NCBI GenBank assembly: GCA_001931905.2
Contig: MSJI02000061.1
Coordinates: 1-64,000, forward strand
Reading direction: 5' to 3'
Length of the DNA: 64,000 nucleotides
From: Cladosporium sp. IMV 00045
Lineage: Eukaryota > Ascomycota > Dothideomycetes > Cladosporiales > Cladosporiaceae
The notes under the pieces are model-generated. The model was not told the DNA's origin and did not search any database. It worked only from the letters and a program-made list of their open reading frames with translations. The position numbers were made by a program, and so were the translations under genes. Positions 35,988 through 48,774 of this stretch are shown piece by piece; position 1 is the first letter of the stretch; each line of letters begins with the position of its first letter.

Positions 35988-38316
35988 GGCGTCGGTGATG
36001 AATGATCTGCCGGGGCGGGATGGGTGAAGGACCTAGTCAAGGGAAGGAGGTCTGTCAGATTGATATACTCTCCTCAGAAAACAGCCCAGGGTCTCAATGA
36101 TGAGACCTCGTAGCTGAGCGGGAAATGCACTTCAGCCAAGAGAAGTGAGCACTATGAATACGCAAGCACGCCGAAAGGCAAAGACAATCGTCTAGATCAG
36201 GCAGAGAACCAGTAGGGCTCAAGTCCCCGAAATGTTGCACAACGTTTGTGAGGCGCAAATAATGGCGGCTCCAGAGCAGTCCAATAAACAATCAATCAGC
36301 GATGTGCGACGATCCACGCGTGAGAGAGCCGCATTTCGGGTTCCTGCTTCCTCTGACTGCTGCATTGCAGCGTCGAGACGTCTGTCGTCCTTATCATTTC
36401 CGTTGGGAAGATGAACGTCATCCAAACAAACCATGCTGACGTGAAACGCAACGCAAGCCACGAGTGCTGATATTGGCTGTTTCGATGTCTGTTATCATCG
36501 TTGGGCAGCTGGATGACGGGGTGAGCCTGCGGTCCTCTCGTGTGGTAACGAACGACGTGACCCTAGAATATTGCATCCAACGAACAAACGGAGCATCGAT
36601 TGTCCCTGCACAAGAAGAGATCTGATAACGTACTCTCCAACCATGATGAGAACTCAAAAACGATCTACGAGAGCCGCAAGATCGTGGAAAGCACCAGACT
36701 TTCGTCGGAGACCCTGAATGCTGGAAACTCTGCAGCTACATGATCCTGCTCTGCTAGACATGAATAGATAATGAAAACACCAGCCTTCCCGTTGGTTGAG
36801 ATCTTGAGCACCCAGGACTTGAGCCCGACAGCTTGCGCGTAGCTTTGGCGATGTCGACATGGGGGCCAAAATGGGCTTATCAGACTTTGGATACGAAGAA
36901 GTATCGGCACCGCAAGAGAACTACGGAAAGGTGCAAAGCGATGACACGCACTCGGACGGGTGGAAAGAGAATGTGGCGTGGTGCAGATGAGGTAATGTCG
37001 AGAACCGGAAGAAGGGGTCGTGGGGGGTTGCTGATATCGGATCCCGAGCGCTAGGGTAAAACCCAATCTTCAAACTCCGAAACATCCTTGATTAAACTGT
37101 ACTTGATGCATGAATGATCCGAACATATAAGGAAAAAATTGGCGACGGCTCATGTTACTCATTATTCCTCAATTCTCCTTCATCAATCACTCTCACACAC
37201 CCCATTTTGACAGACAAAGCCAAGAGAAGACGTGTCAAATACTTCGGGTCTTTGCATGTCGCACCACATCCTCGCGTGGCCTGTAAATCACGACGGTGCG
37301 ATATCTGACATCGCACAGCAGAACATAACAATAATAGGAAATACTCCATCCAGCAAACCAATCTGCAAAATCACTGCAATCACGACACGCCTGCTCCTTA
37401 AGGCGAAAGAACCGGGTGAGCACATGAAGGCCCGGCAGATTATTCCCCTGCAGCGTGCATAGTCTGGCCATCATTGGCTTTCACTCTGCAGACATGCAGC
37501 CACGACTGCAGACTCTGCAGGAACCAGACCCGACTGCGCCGAAGATGGAAGCGTGCCGTGCGTGCTTTGCCGATAGGCCAGGAAGAACGGCTTTTGCTCG
37601 TTCTTGCGTCCTGGGCTGAGATATGGAAATGGGTATTGGAACCGAATGTGCATTCAGGCCGTCTTGGCGTAATGATCTTAGCATGGGTTTAGCGATTTAA
37701 TGATGCAGTCGTCCTGACCCTGATCCTTGGATGGTTCGATGATTTCGCAGAAGCCTTGTCTTTTGGGACCATCATTCACATGCCAAAAGATACCTTGGCA
37801 TCTTCTCTTCTGGGACCATACGCGAAGCAAGATCGATTGGAGACGGGGACGTTCAGAATAAAGTGTAAAGTGATTGAAAGCCCTATGAACGCCTACGAAC
37901 TCCCGAACTCCCCGTAAACCCCCACAAGAGACCAGCTCCTTAAGGAAAGTGATGTAGCATCCATGCCCGACAAAAGAGTGACTGTCCTTGACCATGCGTC
38001 CGATGATGTCTGTTAAAGAGAGTGGCAAAGAAACCCCGAGAGAAAAGAAAACCCCAACCGTACGCCGATGCGCCTTCCTTCGAGCTTCCAGCGCCCGAAG
38101 ACCCTGCCCAAGTTCAGTAGAGACTGTATAATTTGAAGCGAGTGTTGTGGAGCGATGTAGTTTGCCCTGAGTGTGTGCGATGTTCGCTGATGATCGTGTT
38201 GAATGAATGATGCCGGTCGGATAAAGTGATTGTGGAGTCCAGCTCCAGATATGCGTGTAGACGTTGTGCGCTTTGTTGCGAAGATAAGGAAACAGCGAAG
38301 CTTTTGTGGAAAGACT
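35988..38316. other. Gene-less stretch between the two secreted-protein genes
   Basis: No coding region could be supported on either strand. Open frames here lack an ATG or have no protein-like composition. The left part should contain the promoter of the 35987 gene. Confidence 0.45.
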
Positions 38317-39063
38317 TCAAACAGTAGGAGTGGCTGAGCTGTCGTCAACCGAAGAGGTGGTGGTGGCGGTAGTAGTGGTGCTGGTCGCACTGGAAGTGGT
38401 GGTGGCAGGACGAAGGGTCGAAGTCTTCGTCTTCCTGCCGTTACGACCGCGAGAGCTTGAGGTGGAGGAAGAAGTGGAAGTGGAAGTCGAGGCCGAGGTC
38501 GTCGTCGTCGGCGTAACGGTGATCGTGATGGTCTGCTGAGCAACTGTGGCCGTCACAGTTACGGTACTTGTGATAGTGTCGTCCGCGCCTCGGCTGGGGT
38601 TGTCTTCGATGCCGGTAGAAGTGGAAGCTCCAGCAGCGGTAGTCCTTGTGGATCCGTTGTCATCTGAGACTCTGTTGGGGTTGTCCTCTGCCCTGGCAGC
38701 ACCAGTTGCAGTGGCAGAGGCAGAAGTGGTCTTGTCGTCCTTGCCCTTGTCTGGCAATGCATTGCGTTTGACGACACCGGTACCAGTTGGGAAGATGATC
38801 GAGGTGGTGCCACTGCCAGCAGTAGGGAAGCCAGGTGCGGTAGGATCGGCACCAGTCGGGTATGGGACCGTAGTAGAGCAGTCCTTGTCGTCTTTGCCTC
38901 CTTGGCCTTTGCCACGGCCAGGGCTGATCGGCAGGCGTGGCTTGTCATCATCACCATCATGGTGCTTTGGGAGCTTGTCGTCGCCCTTGTTGGTGGGAAG
39001 AGCCAAAGCGGAGGCCAGGGCGATGTAGACCGTCACTGCGGCCAAAATATTCTTGCCAACCAT
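38317..39063 (-). CDS. Secreted Ser/Thr-rich low-complexity protein
   Basis: 248 residues from the ATG at 39063 (MVGKNILAAVTVYIALASALALPT, a good signal peptide) to the stop at 38317. The frame is open further upstream, but the signal peptide fixes the start. The mature part is hydrophilic: a Lys/Asp/Gly-rich segment, a PTGADPTAPGFPTAGSG segment, a possible Kex2 site (VVKR), two copies of an EDNP(N/S)R motif, then Thr/Ser-rich runs suited to O-glycosylation. There is no hydrophobic C-terminus, so no GPI anchor is predicted. Likely extracellular or wall-associated; no family is recognised. A TATA-like TATATA near 39230 lies about 170 nt upstream. Confidence 0.72.
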   Translation of the reverse strand: MVGKNILAAVTVYIALASALALPTNKGDDKLPKHHDGDDDKPRLPISPGRGKGQGGKDDKDCSTTVPYPTGADPTAPGFPTAGSGTTSIIFPTGTGVVKRNALPDKGKDDKTTSASATATGAARAEDNPNRVSDDNGSTRTTAAGASTSTGIEDNPSRGADDTITSTVTVTATVAQQTITITVTPTTTTSASTSTSTSSSTSSSRGRNGRKTKTSTLRPATTTSSATSTTTTATTTSSVDDSSATPTV

Positions 39064-42000
39064 GTTGAAGAAGTTGTTTGAAGAAGAAGGTATTGAAGCG
39101 AAGAAGAGACTGTAGAGATTGTACGAAGCGAATGTGATGAAGCGAGTGTTGGTAGGTGTCCAAGAGCTGTTAGATGGTGTTCGATGCTGATGCTGATTCA
39201 AAATCGGACAGAGAGTGACAGCATACGTCTTATATATCCGGTTGTCTTCACTTGATGCTGGAGATATCAGTCTGGCTCAGATGAAGTTAGAGTTTGAAGT
39301 GTCTAGATCGCACGTGGTTCTGGAAACCTACCGCGCCCCCGGCTGTTTGGAAGTCTGACGAGCGCCACGTTTTCGGTATGTTCCTCGAATCGCTACCAGG
39401 GTATCTTACCTAGATCCAAGCGGTTGATTCATAGAGAAGACCCACATGCTCTGAGATGGTTGGTCAGCAATGCTTGTAAATTACAGGCAATCACTCGTTA
39501 TCACAACAGAAAATTGCCCTCGAACGCAACCCAGAAGATAACCAGACGAAGAACACATCTCCAGTCGAGTCACTGAATGTTCAATGGCCTTCTTCTGTCG
39601 GATTCTGGTGCGAGCCAGAGTGAGGCACCCTCAAACGTGAAACACAGAACAGCCAGGTGTAAAGATCGCGAGTTTGCTGCGCCATGCAGGCGTTCTGGAG
39701 CGCCAGTGGTGCACTCAAGCATTGCCTGTCAAGTCTTGGATGCGCCGCCACGCATGGAAAGCTCCAAGGTGTAGTACAGAATCTCGTTCCCTGGACACGA
39801 AAGCTTGGAGAGTCCCCTAGAGATCTCGACAAGATCCACTTTCTAGGAAATGGACAACTCCTTCGGGCATTTGCAGAAGCATCGAGTAGTGACAAGTAAC
39901 CGACAGGATCCGCGACATGGGGTACCTCCATACCTTAGTGACTGGAGCAGTAGTCTTCTAGAACCTTATCCCCGCAAACGATGAGTTCGAGACTGGGGAT
40001 GTTTCCAAACTCTAATCCTATCGCAGATCTGTACGCAGATCTCCCTGATATGCTACTGCCGGATGTTGCGGGCGACGAACGGCAGGAATGACCGTCTCCG
40101 TAAATTTGCCATGAGTTGCAGAATTTTGACAAGGATGTGAGGTGTTTGGCCATGCGAGTGTCGCGCAATATCCAAGGACGGAGTCGTGCAAGGAGAGAAG
40201 TGAAGTTTGCAGTCGGTCTGGAAAGCGGGACGAACCAAGACATGGCCCATCGGTCAACTCCATTCCAATGGGTCACGCTGCCAGGCCTGCGGAGAACTCT
40301 CAACCACGTGTACTAGAAGGTAGGTCAACCACAGTTGTCGCGCGACCCAGGCGCCTGGTTCGAAGATTCGACGAGTCCCTGGCGATGGCTGTGCTGAGAC
40401 ACCACGTGTCGGTCTTCTGCTTCATCACGACACATCGCCATCAGTCGCAATTTTCTCAATCCTTTTCTTCTTGGGTCAGTATACGACATGTATGCCCCGC
40501 CGGTACTGATGATCTACTGAGACTTCGAAACAGAACCCACCGATTGGGTCTTGACCTCGACGAACACATTCTCCACCCCTCCTCCAAGGCCAGATCTGAT
40601 GGCCACCTTGGCACCTTGGCAAATCTCACATTAAGCTCATGAAGTGAAGGTTATCTATCTTGGCATGGTGATCCAGATGAACGCCTTCGATGCACGAGGC
40701 GAACCAGACTTGATCATCTAATCGTTATCAAGGGCATGTCTTCGTTTCACGATCGTACCAAGCAGCACCTGCGATAGGTGGCGAGAACACACACATGTAC
40801 AGTGAAGCCACAACGGGATGATTAGCATTTGTGTGTTCGCGATCGTGCTGTTCAACCACGGATCGGAGCATTGTCGAGCCCTGAAGACCCTTTGCTGCAG
40901 CCCAACAGATCTCCACTGCTGTGTCGAGGCTCACAACTCGATTGTTCAAGCTCGTATGCCAGGACGAGGACTCGCGATGGACATCACTGCAAGACATCCC
41001 GCAACGCGAGGCATGTTTGACTCCACAACTCATACCAATCGCCTCCCATCAAATTGTCACCAAAGCACTTCCAGACCACTTGAAGACAAAGCCAGCCCTC
41101 CCACCTAACACCTCTCATCTTCACACATCTCACCCACGTCTTCCCACATCAAAGCAACACTCTCTCCCCTCACCACAACCCCCAATCCCCCCAACCAGCA
41201 ACAAACAGCGACATGCCCCCAGTTCCAGCCACCAGCCACAACTCCCAGATGCCGCTCTGCAAAAGCAAGAAGCGCCACAAGCGAAAACACACAAACAATC
41301 CTCCGGTTGATGGCGCAAGAGCGTGAGTCTCCGACTTGTCTCTTTCAAGCCTCTACGCCGTTGCCAAGCATGGCTGGGCCGGGTGGGAAGAGCTGTTTGC
41401 CCTAAGTGAGGTCTTTCGGTTGGACTTACTGTGTATCTGCAGACCGATGAGAAAGGTGTTGGAAGACTCGTGAAATGCTGCCGCGCTGTTTTGCCGTTCC
41501 TGACGGCTCTCTCATCCTCGAACGGCGGAAGCTCGTCGAATAACGTGCATACAGAGGGGCGTGCACACCACGGCAAGTCTTGCTCTCGAAGAACGCCAGT
41601 TGGAATGTTCACTTTCCCGGCAGTTGGAATGACTCTATCCTCGCATCGTGGGAAGGTGTATGCATCGATCGTCGGCGACTCTTGCCATACCCACCCATCT
41701 GAGTCCCGTAGGCGATGTTTGACATGTAAGATCAAAGCGATCATCGACTCGCAACGTGTAAACGAACGCGCGCCGTCGAGTGATGAAAAATCGTTACTTG
41801 CTTTTATTTCCACATATAGATACCCAGTAATACAATACAATGGGAATGAATTAGACATGATGTTTCCATGCACATTGGTGAAAAACACTCAAGTTGGTTG
41901 TCGCGTTGACTCGCTGTCGTTGAGGCTCAGAAGATCTCCATGACCTTTCGTCTTGTAACAAAGGAAAGTAACAAATGAAAATAAACCTAATCCACGTGAA

Positions 42001-42095
42001 ATCCTCGAACATTACACCCAGAAAGACATGATAGTGGCAATATAACGTCGTCTCTTCAGCGGGATCATCTCAAGGCTCTTTTCCTTTTTTTCAGC
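39064..42095. other. 3-kb stretch with no well-supported gene
   Basis: Upstream part is the promoter of the 39063 gene. Several open frames exist on both strands, but none has recognisable domains. One possible micro-gene is listed separately (41213-41475). The right end would hold the 3'-UTR of the ApsA gene. Confidence 0.4.
41213..41475 (+). CDS. Possible spliced micro-gene, 46 residues
   Basis: An ATG at 41213 opens a short basic peptide (MPPVPATSHNSQMPLCKSKK...). A good donor GTGAGT at 41323 and an acceptor CTGCAG ending at 41442 join exon 41213-41322 to 41443-41475 and end at TGA after APMRKVLEDS. A C/A-rich leader precedes the ATG, as in real fungal 5'-UTRs. Support is only from the splice signals and leader; no homologue is recognised. 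Confidence 0.25.
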
Positions 42096-45000
42096 TCAGA
42101 AGCCTTTGAACGGGTCCATTCCGTTCTCATCAAATACGTAACCAGCTCGTCGCTTGTCCATGCTGCCGGTGCTGAGGTTGCTGTTGCCTCTGCCTCGCCT
42201 GCGCGGGGATGATTGCTGAGGCACGCCGGGTGGTGGGCCGGCAGGCATTGGCGGAGGAGGCACGTACAAAACGCCGTTCTTGATTGCCGGGTCGACAAAG
42301 GCTTGCATGCGGACTGTGCCCATGGCGTCGAAGAAGTTGAACGAGTCGGGCTGAGCCAATGGATTGATCGATGGGCGGCGGCTGTCGCTTTGCGAAGACG
42401 TTGATGTTGGCTCTGGTCTGGATGAGCTTGCGCCGTTGAAGCGGAAGTTGGATGATGAGCTTGATGGGATGGCCGTCGAGGAGAGCGAACGGAGTCCGGA
42501 GTTTGGTGCGATGAGATTCGGCGAGGTTGCGGTGTTGCTGCGCTTTCGCTGATGGCGGTTCGTGTTGCTGTAGAGTCGCGGTATGCACGGGAAGTCGGCG
42601 CCCTGGTCATCTTGCGAGGGGACGTGCGATGGGCCAGGGATATCCGGGATCTCTGCAGCGCTGGTGTTCTGTGCTGAGACACTGCGCAGGAGGTGAGGTT
42701 GTTTGCCTTTGGCAATGCGTACAGAGTCGCGAAGATTGGCCCTGCCGAAAGAGGGTGATCGAGGACGCTTTGCGATCGTCGGGGCTTGAAGCTGGTCCGG
42801 GACGGGAGGCGCTGAAGGCAGCGGAGGCAATTGCACTTGATCTGGCTCGGCGAGGAACGACAATGCGTTCATCCAGAGGGAATGGCGTTCAGCATTGATA
42901 GCCGTGAACTTCAGAGCGCGCGAAGGCGTGAGTATCAGTATCGAACGATGGAACGCCGTCGCAAGCTCGGGTCTCTTCGGCAAAGGCGTATCATCTGCAA
43001 CATCGAGGACTGCCTGGATTGCAACTGGGAGTTTGTCAGTAAGGATGAAGTAATCCGAAGCTCTTGAATCCACTTACGCTTGCGACCCTTCTTTCCCAGC
43101 AAAGCTGAACCGGATGTCGGCTGCTTGCTGTCCCACATGATTGTTCGCTCGTAAGGCGACAACCAGACCCACCTCTTGTGCCTGGTACCATGGCTCGTTA
43201 GCGAGACGCCATTTTCTTCTCCGGTCTTCGCAGAGAAGCCTTCGGCAGCATCTACTCCGAAAGACTTGCGCTTGCGCATGTACTTCCACATCCATTCACC
43301 AACCATCGTGCCGGCAATTGAATCCACAAGCCTAGTCTCCTCGGTTGGAGGGGCCGAGCTAGTAGAGGTGTCGGGTCGTTTGTGAGAACTCGAGGGGCGA
43401 TTACCCCAGTCAAATGTAAGGGATTGCTGCAGGGGAGTCGGCAACTCAGGGATGGGGAATTTGGTCGGAGCTGGACTTTCAAGCGCCATAGATTGCACAG
43501 GCGTGAGGTTGGGTGACCTTCTCCGACGACGTGGCTTCTGCGGTGACATCTTGCCTGGTCGACCCCTGATAGAGGCGGCTGATTGCACTTTCCTGAGACT
43601 GCCTTGTCTGTGATGACCACCACGCATCGCCCTGTTGCTCCTTGTACCATAGCTACCAGGAGTTGGGCTTGGTGCGCCCTCACTGTGGGTATAAGGTGAG
43701 TATTTCGAGCTTGATCTAGTTGGGATCGCATGCGGAGGCAACGCAGACTGCGTGCTGTAGTTGCTTGAGCCAACACTGCCCAGACTAGGACTACGTGAAC
43801 GAGTCTTGAGATAAGCGCTTGATCTTGAAGGAGGAGGACGCTTGGCACCAACGCCACGCATCGAAGTATTTCTGCTGCTAGCAATCGATGGCGCAGGGGC
43901 TGCGTCGTAGGAGTCGGCAGTGGTCGGCCTCCTAGGTGATCCCCCGAAGTCCTCTGGAGGCACAAAGAATGAGGGATCCGGGCCTTCAAATCTTCCTGCC
44001 GCATTCAGCACTGGCATAGATCCAGCTTGGTCTTCAGCCTCACTATCTTGGTCGTCGCTGCCGTCAGACACATCGTCGATCTCCGCGAGCTGCCTAGTCG
44101 AGGAGTTCTGCTGACTGACGCCGAATTGCGAAGACCGGTTGAGCGGGCCTGTCGATTTTTCCCTCGCCACTTCGTCCATCGAGAACGCCGGAGCGAGCGT
44201 GGGCTTCGGCAAGGGAATCGCTTTGAGCGGCATCTTCCCGAGATCCTTGCTGCTTCCGTCGCGAGAGTGAGACGATGTCGAAGCTTCAGTGGGTGATCGC
44301 ATGGGTGGCGAAGGGAAAGAGGATAACATTGGCAGGTTGGTCGAGATGTTTGGCCGACGACCAGAAGGACGTTTCGCATGCTTTTTCTGCGCGACTGCAG
44401 GTGCAACTGGGGCTTTGGGAGACAATTGAGGGATTGGAGGCGCTGGTGGTTCCGGGAGTTTGTCCAAATGCGAGGGTAGCAGGTGTGGTGGGAGCTTGAT
44501 CGGGCGCTGGTCGACTCGGATTTCTTCGGTCTGTACAGAGGCATCTTTGCCCGGCCACGGCAAATTTGTCTGCGCGCCTGCGTTTTTCGTGTTCGGAGGC
44601 AGGGCATATGGCCTAGGGCTTGACGGCCGCGAGCTTGGAGGGTGAATGGCAATTTGGGGAACAAGCACGGGCACTTGTAAGCTGTTTCGTGTAGATGATT
44701 CTTCTTTAGCGGGAGGTGGGGCGATCGTCTCTTCGGTCTGAGTAGAATTATTGGCATACGTCGTCGGCTTCTTACTCTCAGACCAAGTAGTTCCATCGGC
44801 AACAGGCGTTTCTGGCGGACTGATTGGCGACGAGGCGAGCTTCGCAGCCACAGATACAGGACGGCGTGTCTGGCTGTGCTGATCGATAGCTTCGGCGGAA
44901 TCAATTCGAACTGTGGGAGTTGTGCTAAAGCGATGCGGTACTTGGAGAGGCATGGGCTTGTGCTTGTTAGGCACCGGCGACGTAGGTGGCGAAGGTTGGT

Positions 45001-46411
45001 AACCGGTGTCCACGTATTCGACCTTCGGTAGTGCGGAAATGGCGGGCTTAGGGGAACTCGATCTCTTCTCAGGAAGCACAGGAGCCACAGGAGCCAAAGG
45101 AGGAGCCACAGGAGTCATAGGGCTCACAGGTATCTCATCTCGCAAATCCTTAGGAAAGTCCCGCATTGCCGGTGACACAGGCATATCGTCAGACAGGCCC
45201 AAGACGCGTTTGGCCTTCGAATCCAGATCTCCATTCACGGATCCCTGACGTGATCCCATCAAGTGTCTTGGACGTTCGTGGTACTCCAGTTCATCTTCAG
45301 CGTGGTCAGAGTCATCAATTTCATCCTCGTCCTCTTCATCAATGCCGAGTTCGTCTGCCAGACTGTTGCCAGGCTTCGCAAACGGTTCGGGCGTGTCGGC
45401 CAATCTCGAGACCACCGACGTCCTGAAACCGTTCCTGAAGCTCAGACTGCTGACATTTCGTCTATGGCGTCGGACTGGAGACGCAAGGCTTGTCGTCTCG
45501 CTCTCGTTGCCAAGGGCACTGTCCTTGAAAGTGCTCTGATCCTCACCCTCTTTGGTCTCTTCAGGCAGCATCTCACTCGCAGCCTGCTGAGCCGCAAGCC
45601 CGTCAACGAATGATCGCAGTCGCGTCTCCGTGACATGGATCCGTCGTTCAAGTTGGCGGCGCTCGTTGTCCCACTGTTCCTTCTCCCGTTCCCAAATCGA
45701 CTGTGTCCGTTCTGCATCCTCATCTTGTCCCTTGGTTTTCTTCTGCGTCGCCTCAAGCCTGGCGCGCATCTCTCTAAGCGAAGCGTTCGCATTATCCCTC
45801 TCTTTGACCATGGTCTCCAAAGCCTCGTACGTGCCACTCTCCATTTGAGCCACCTGCGCTTTAGCACCGCGAACTTCTTTCGCACTTGCCGAGAGCTCCG
45901 CCGATAGGTTCTCATTGTCGTGTTTCGCGCTCGCAAGACTGGTCTCCAGGTTCTCGACTAAGCTGTTCTTCGAATCCAGATCTCTTCGAAGAGAGAGTAT
46001 CTCGGATACCAGCGAGGCATGCAAGGTCGGAGTAAATCGACGGGGATCGAGCGCGCTGTACCGCCCTTCCCGCGACTTGTCCGCATACTCGGTAGCATCT
46101 GGCGGTAGCGGTGGAGGGGAAGCTGACTGCTCTCGCGATCGAGAGGAACCAATGGTGGTGGCTCTCGAGGAGCGCTTAGATCGTAAGAAGCCCGGGGTCT
46201 CGTAAGGAGTGTCTGCAGGCGAAGGTAGGCCTTTCGCGCCCACGAATGATGTATACTCGCTAAAATAGTCCGCCATGTTGTTAGGATCTAGTAAATCTTC
46301 CAGGTCCACATCCAGGTATAGCTTGATCCAGGATCTATGTACAGGCTCGCCGGCCAGGGTATCGAAATATGCACACAGGAGATCGCATGCTGTCTGCAGT
46401 GAGCTTCGCAT
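42096..46411 (-). CDS. ApsA/Num1/Mcp5-type cortical anchor with C-terminal PH domain
   Basis: Two exons (46411-43078 and 43024-42096; 53-nt intron with GTAAGT donor and CAG acceptor) encode at least 1,420 residues. The N-terminal part has the ALDPRRFTPTLHASLVSEIL motif and a coiled coil to about residue 270, as in Aspergillus ApsA. A long disordered Pro/Ser-rich middle follows. The C-terminal Mcp5-type PH domain begins near VDSIAGTMVGEWMWKY, contains RHKRWVWLSPYERTIMW, and continues across the intron to AERHSLWMNALSFL. The family anchors dynein and mitochondria at the cell cortex through phosphoinositide binding and is needed for nuclear migration. The frame is open upstream of the ATG at 46411 to a pyrimidine-rich CATAG at about 46449, so an additional 5' exon is possible. 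The first 287 coding bases recur at 62559-62845. Confidence 0.85.
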
Positions 46412-47566
46412 CCTGCATGAGGGCGTTGTGCCATGAGCATACTGACCTATGAAAGGAAAAAGGAAATCAATATACCATCGTGCCGGTTCTAGAGTCCACG
46501 AATGCTACAGGGTCGTAGCCACATGAGCTGTGCTACAGGTGACCTGGGCTTCCAGGGCAGCTGTCTTCGCCCCAGCGCAAGTGGTGAGGTAACAATTGAG
46601 CAGAATGTGCTATGTGCTGTGAGCTAAGTATCAACTTGTCAGCACCATGCCAGTACATTTGTTCATGAGCCATGACTCGGAAAAGCCTCAAGCCTCGCCG
46701 TTGATCAGAGTGCCGGCGGTAGTGAAACGCGCTCGAACCGCTGCGTGGACGGGACCCTTGATTAGAGAGAATATACGTACCCTACGACCTCACTGAAGCT
46801 CTCGAGGTATGCTGGAATAGCGCTGTGCAACGCAACAAAGGTAGGACAGGCAGGGACTTGCAGGAGGAGTAGCAAGTACTCTGTGGAGGAAGAAGAGTAC
46901 GACAGTAAGGTGCAGTAGTAGCTAGCGATCATGCACACCACCTACCAACACCGTGCTGAGCGTTGGATGGATCTTGTCCGTGCGTGCTGCATGGGATATT
47001 TGACGGCGCCTGTCGATCATATGTGATGCCCTGTTGGCGGTGTCTAGCTCTCCTGAAATCAGCGAGGGGCGGTAAAGTTGATTAAAAACCTCCCATAGGC
47101 TTCGACGACCCTTGCCAAATGACAAGCCCTGATGTTTCAGCATGCTACTTGCCTAATTTCGCAGTTGCATGAGGCGTGTCTTCGCAGAAGAGCCTTGCGA
47201 GCCTTGATACCACAAGACTCACGCCAGTCTGTTCCTTAAGGTTCGTGCCCGGGGTGAACCGTAGCAGTGGTACTATCATAAAACAGCTTTGCTACCGACC
47301 AGGGGTTAAACTTCCGGCGCATAGTAAGGTTAGGCTGGCCTGGGCCGAGGCCTCCGCCCCACTAGCGGCGATATAACAGGCTCTGTATGGAGGACGCCGC
47401 GAGTGGCTGCAACGCACGAGACATGAAGAGGACAAGCCATCCGCCGGGAAATTCGCGCCGCGGATGAAGGTTCGACAGTTTGCGTGAAGATGCAAGTCCC
47501 ATTTGCTGCCGAACGGGATGTCCATGACATTTGGCGACAGAGGGTATTGCGAGGACTACGATTGCT
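46125..47566 (+). repeat. Segment of contig 2 repeated at the start of contig 3
   Basis: Matches 62559-64000 collinearly, in the same orientation. In the first 287 nt (coding part of the ApsA gene) I count two differences, both synonymous. The upstream region carries more substitutions and single-base indels. Confidence 0.93.
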
Positions 47567-48774
47567 TCCATTTTTGCCTGCAGGACGCCATGCAGGCACA
47601 CGCTTTCCTATGCACGATCGCATCCCGTGCACTGCATAGCCGCCTCGCCAAAGCGCAGCCGAATGTGTGTGATTACAAGGCGTCCACCTAGCGGTGATTC
47701 TGTGGGCCACAGCTCGCATTGAATGCGTGGAGCACATGATCGCTAGCAATAATAGTCTCGCAAGGCCGGAATATGCAAGAGTGCGGTATTCGTACAGTAC
47801 CGACACGCCACCGGTTGGTCTCGGCGGGTACGAGGTGAACAAGATCCTGGTGAAGTCTAGAGTTGATTTCAATCACATCATCACGGCCCCATTCGACCAC
47901 CGATGCGGCGATGACCACTGTAATTGCTATCATCCCACCGCGGAGTCGATGCGCCGAGGATCGAATCTCGACTACAGTCACTTCGCTTCGAGGCTGGCTG
48001 GACGCAACGACTTTCGGCAAATCGCCCACGTGTGTGCTTGGCCATATGATGTCCCTACCGAGCTTGCGTGTGCTTTGCCAGCACGCCGGAATTGTGCGGA
48101 CCATTGCCGACTTGCTAGTGGAATCCGCCAACGGTCTGAAAAGTCTTCACGAGACAGAAGTCGTTGAAGCAAGATGAGGTCAAGTCTGGTGTCTTGAACT
48201 GAAGCACAATTTCGTAGGGCAATCGTATGGGTCCTTATCTCAGTTGATGTACATTACTCCAGATCCCCAGAGTTGATAGATCATTTCTAATATCAAGAAT
48301 CCATGATTAGGCTGATCAAAAGCAGGGAAGAACCCAGTAGCGCATGAAGAGGTAAAGACGAACGGGACGCCGTTGGAAAGTCACGGACCCATCTTTTAGG
48401 TCAACTGGTGGCCTCGTCGACTTGGAATGATGATGGCTTTTCTTCCTGAGGGCCAGGGTCACACTGCGTCATTGAAAGAGAGATTTACTGAGCGCGTACC
48501 TTGTTCCAATTATGAAACGGTAGGAGTCAGCAATTTGTTTCTTATTGCAAAAGATGTGTGTGTGGTGTGTGGTGAAAGTGGCTATCGAAGAGAGACAAAG
48601 ATCAGGCGCGATGTGAATGCCTCAGGCATTCCACCGTCATACCAAAATTTTGAAGTCAGACCGATAATGCGATCTGACTAAGAAAAGAGATCACTGAGAA
48701 GATACAACTGTCACACAGTAGAGACTGCCCAAGTGAGAATCGCAGCCAACTTACTGTGACCAGCGCCACAAATC
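46412..48774. other. 2.4-kb region between divergent ApsA and CNS1 genes
   Basis: Should contain the ApsA promoter and possibly a short 5' exon, and the CNS1 promoter. Open frames around 47500-48170 (+) look partly protein-like but are broken into different frames, and the first differs from its copy near 63950 mainly by amino-acid-changing substitutions plus a one-base indel, so I do not call a gene. No tRNA or repeat element is seen. Confidence 0.45.

Noticed and set aside
36665..37066. Minus-strand open frame of about 130 codons
   Set aside because: It begins at TTG rather than ATG and shows no domain or signal.
41130..41943. Overlapping long open frames on both strands near 41.5 kb
   Set aside because: Composition looks random on both strands, Cys/Arg-rich, with no plausible start context or splice model.
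47330..48177. Possible gene relic resembling part of a fungal transcription-factor middle region
   Set aside because: Fragments lie in different frames, and the short part duplicated near 63950 differs mainly by amino-acid-changing substitutions and a one-base indel, so no coding constraint is visible.
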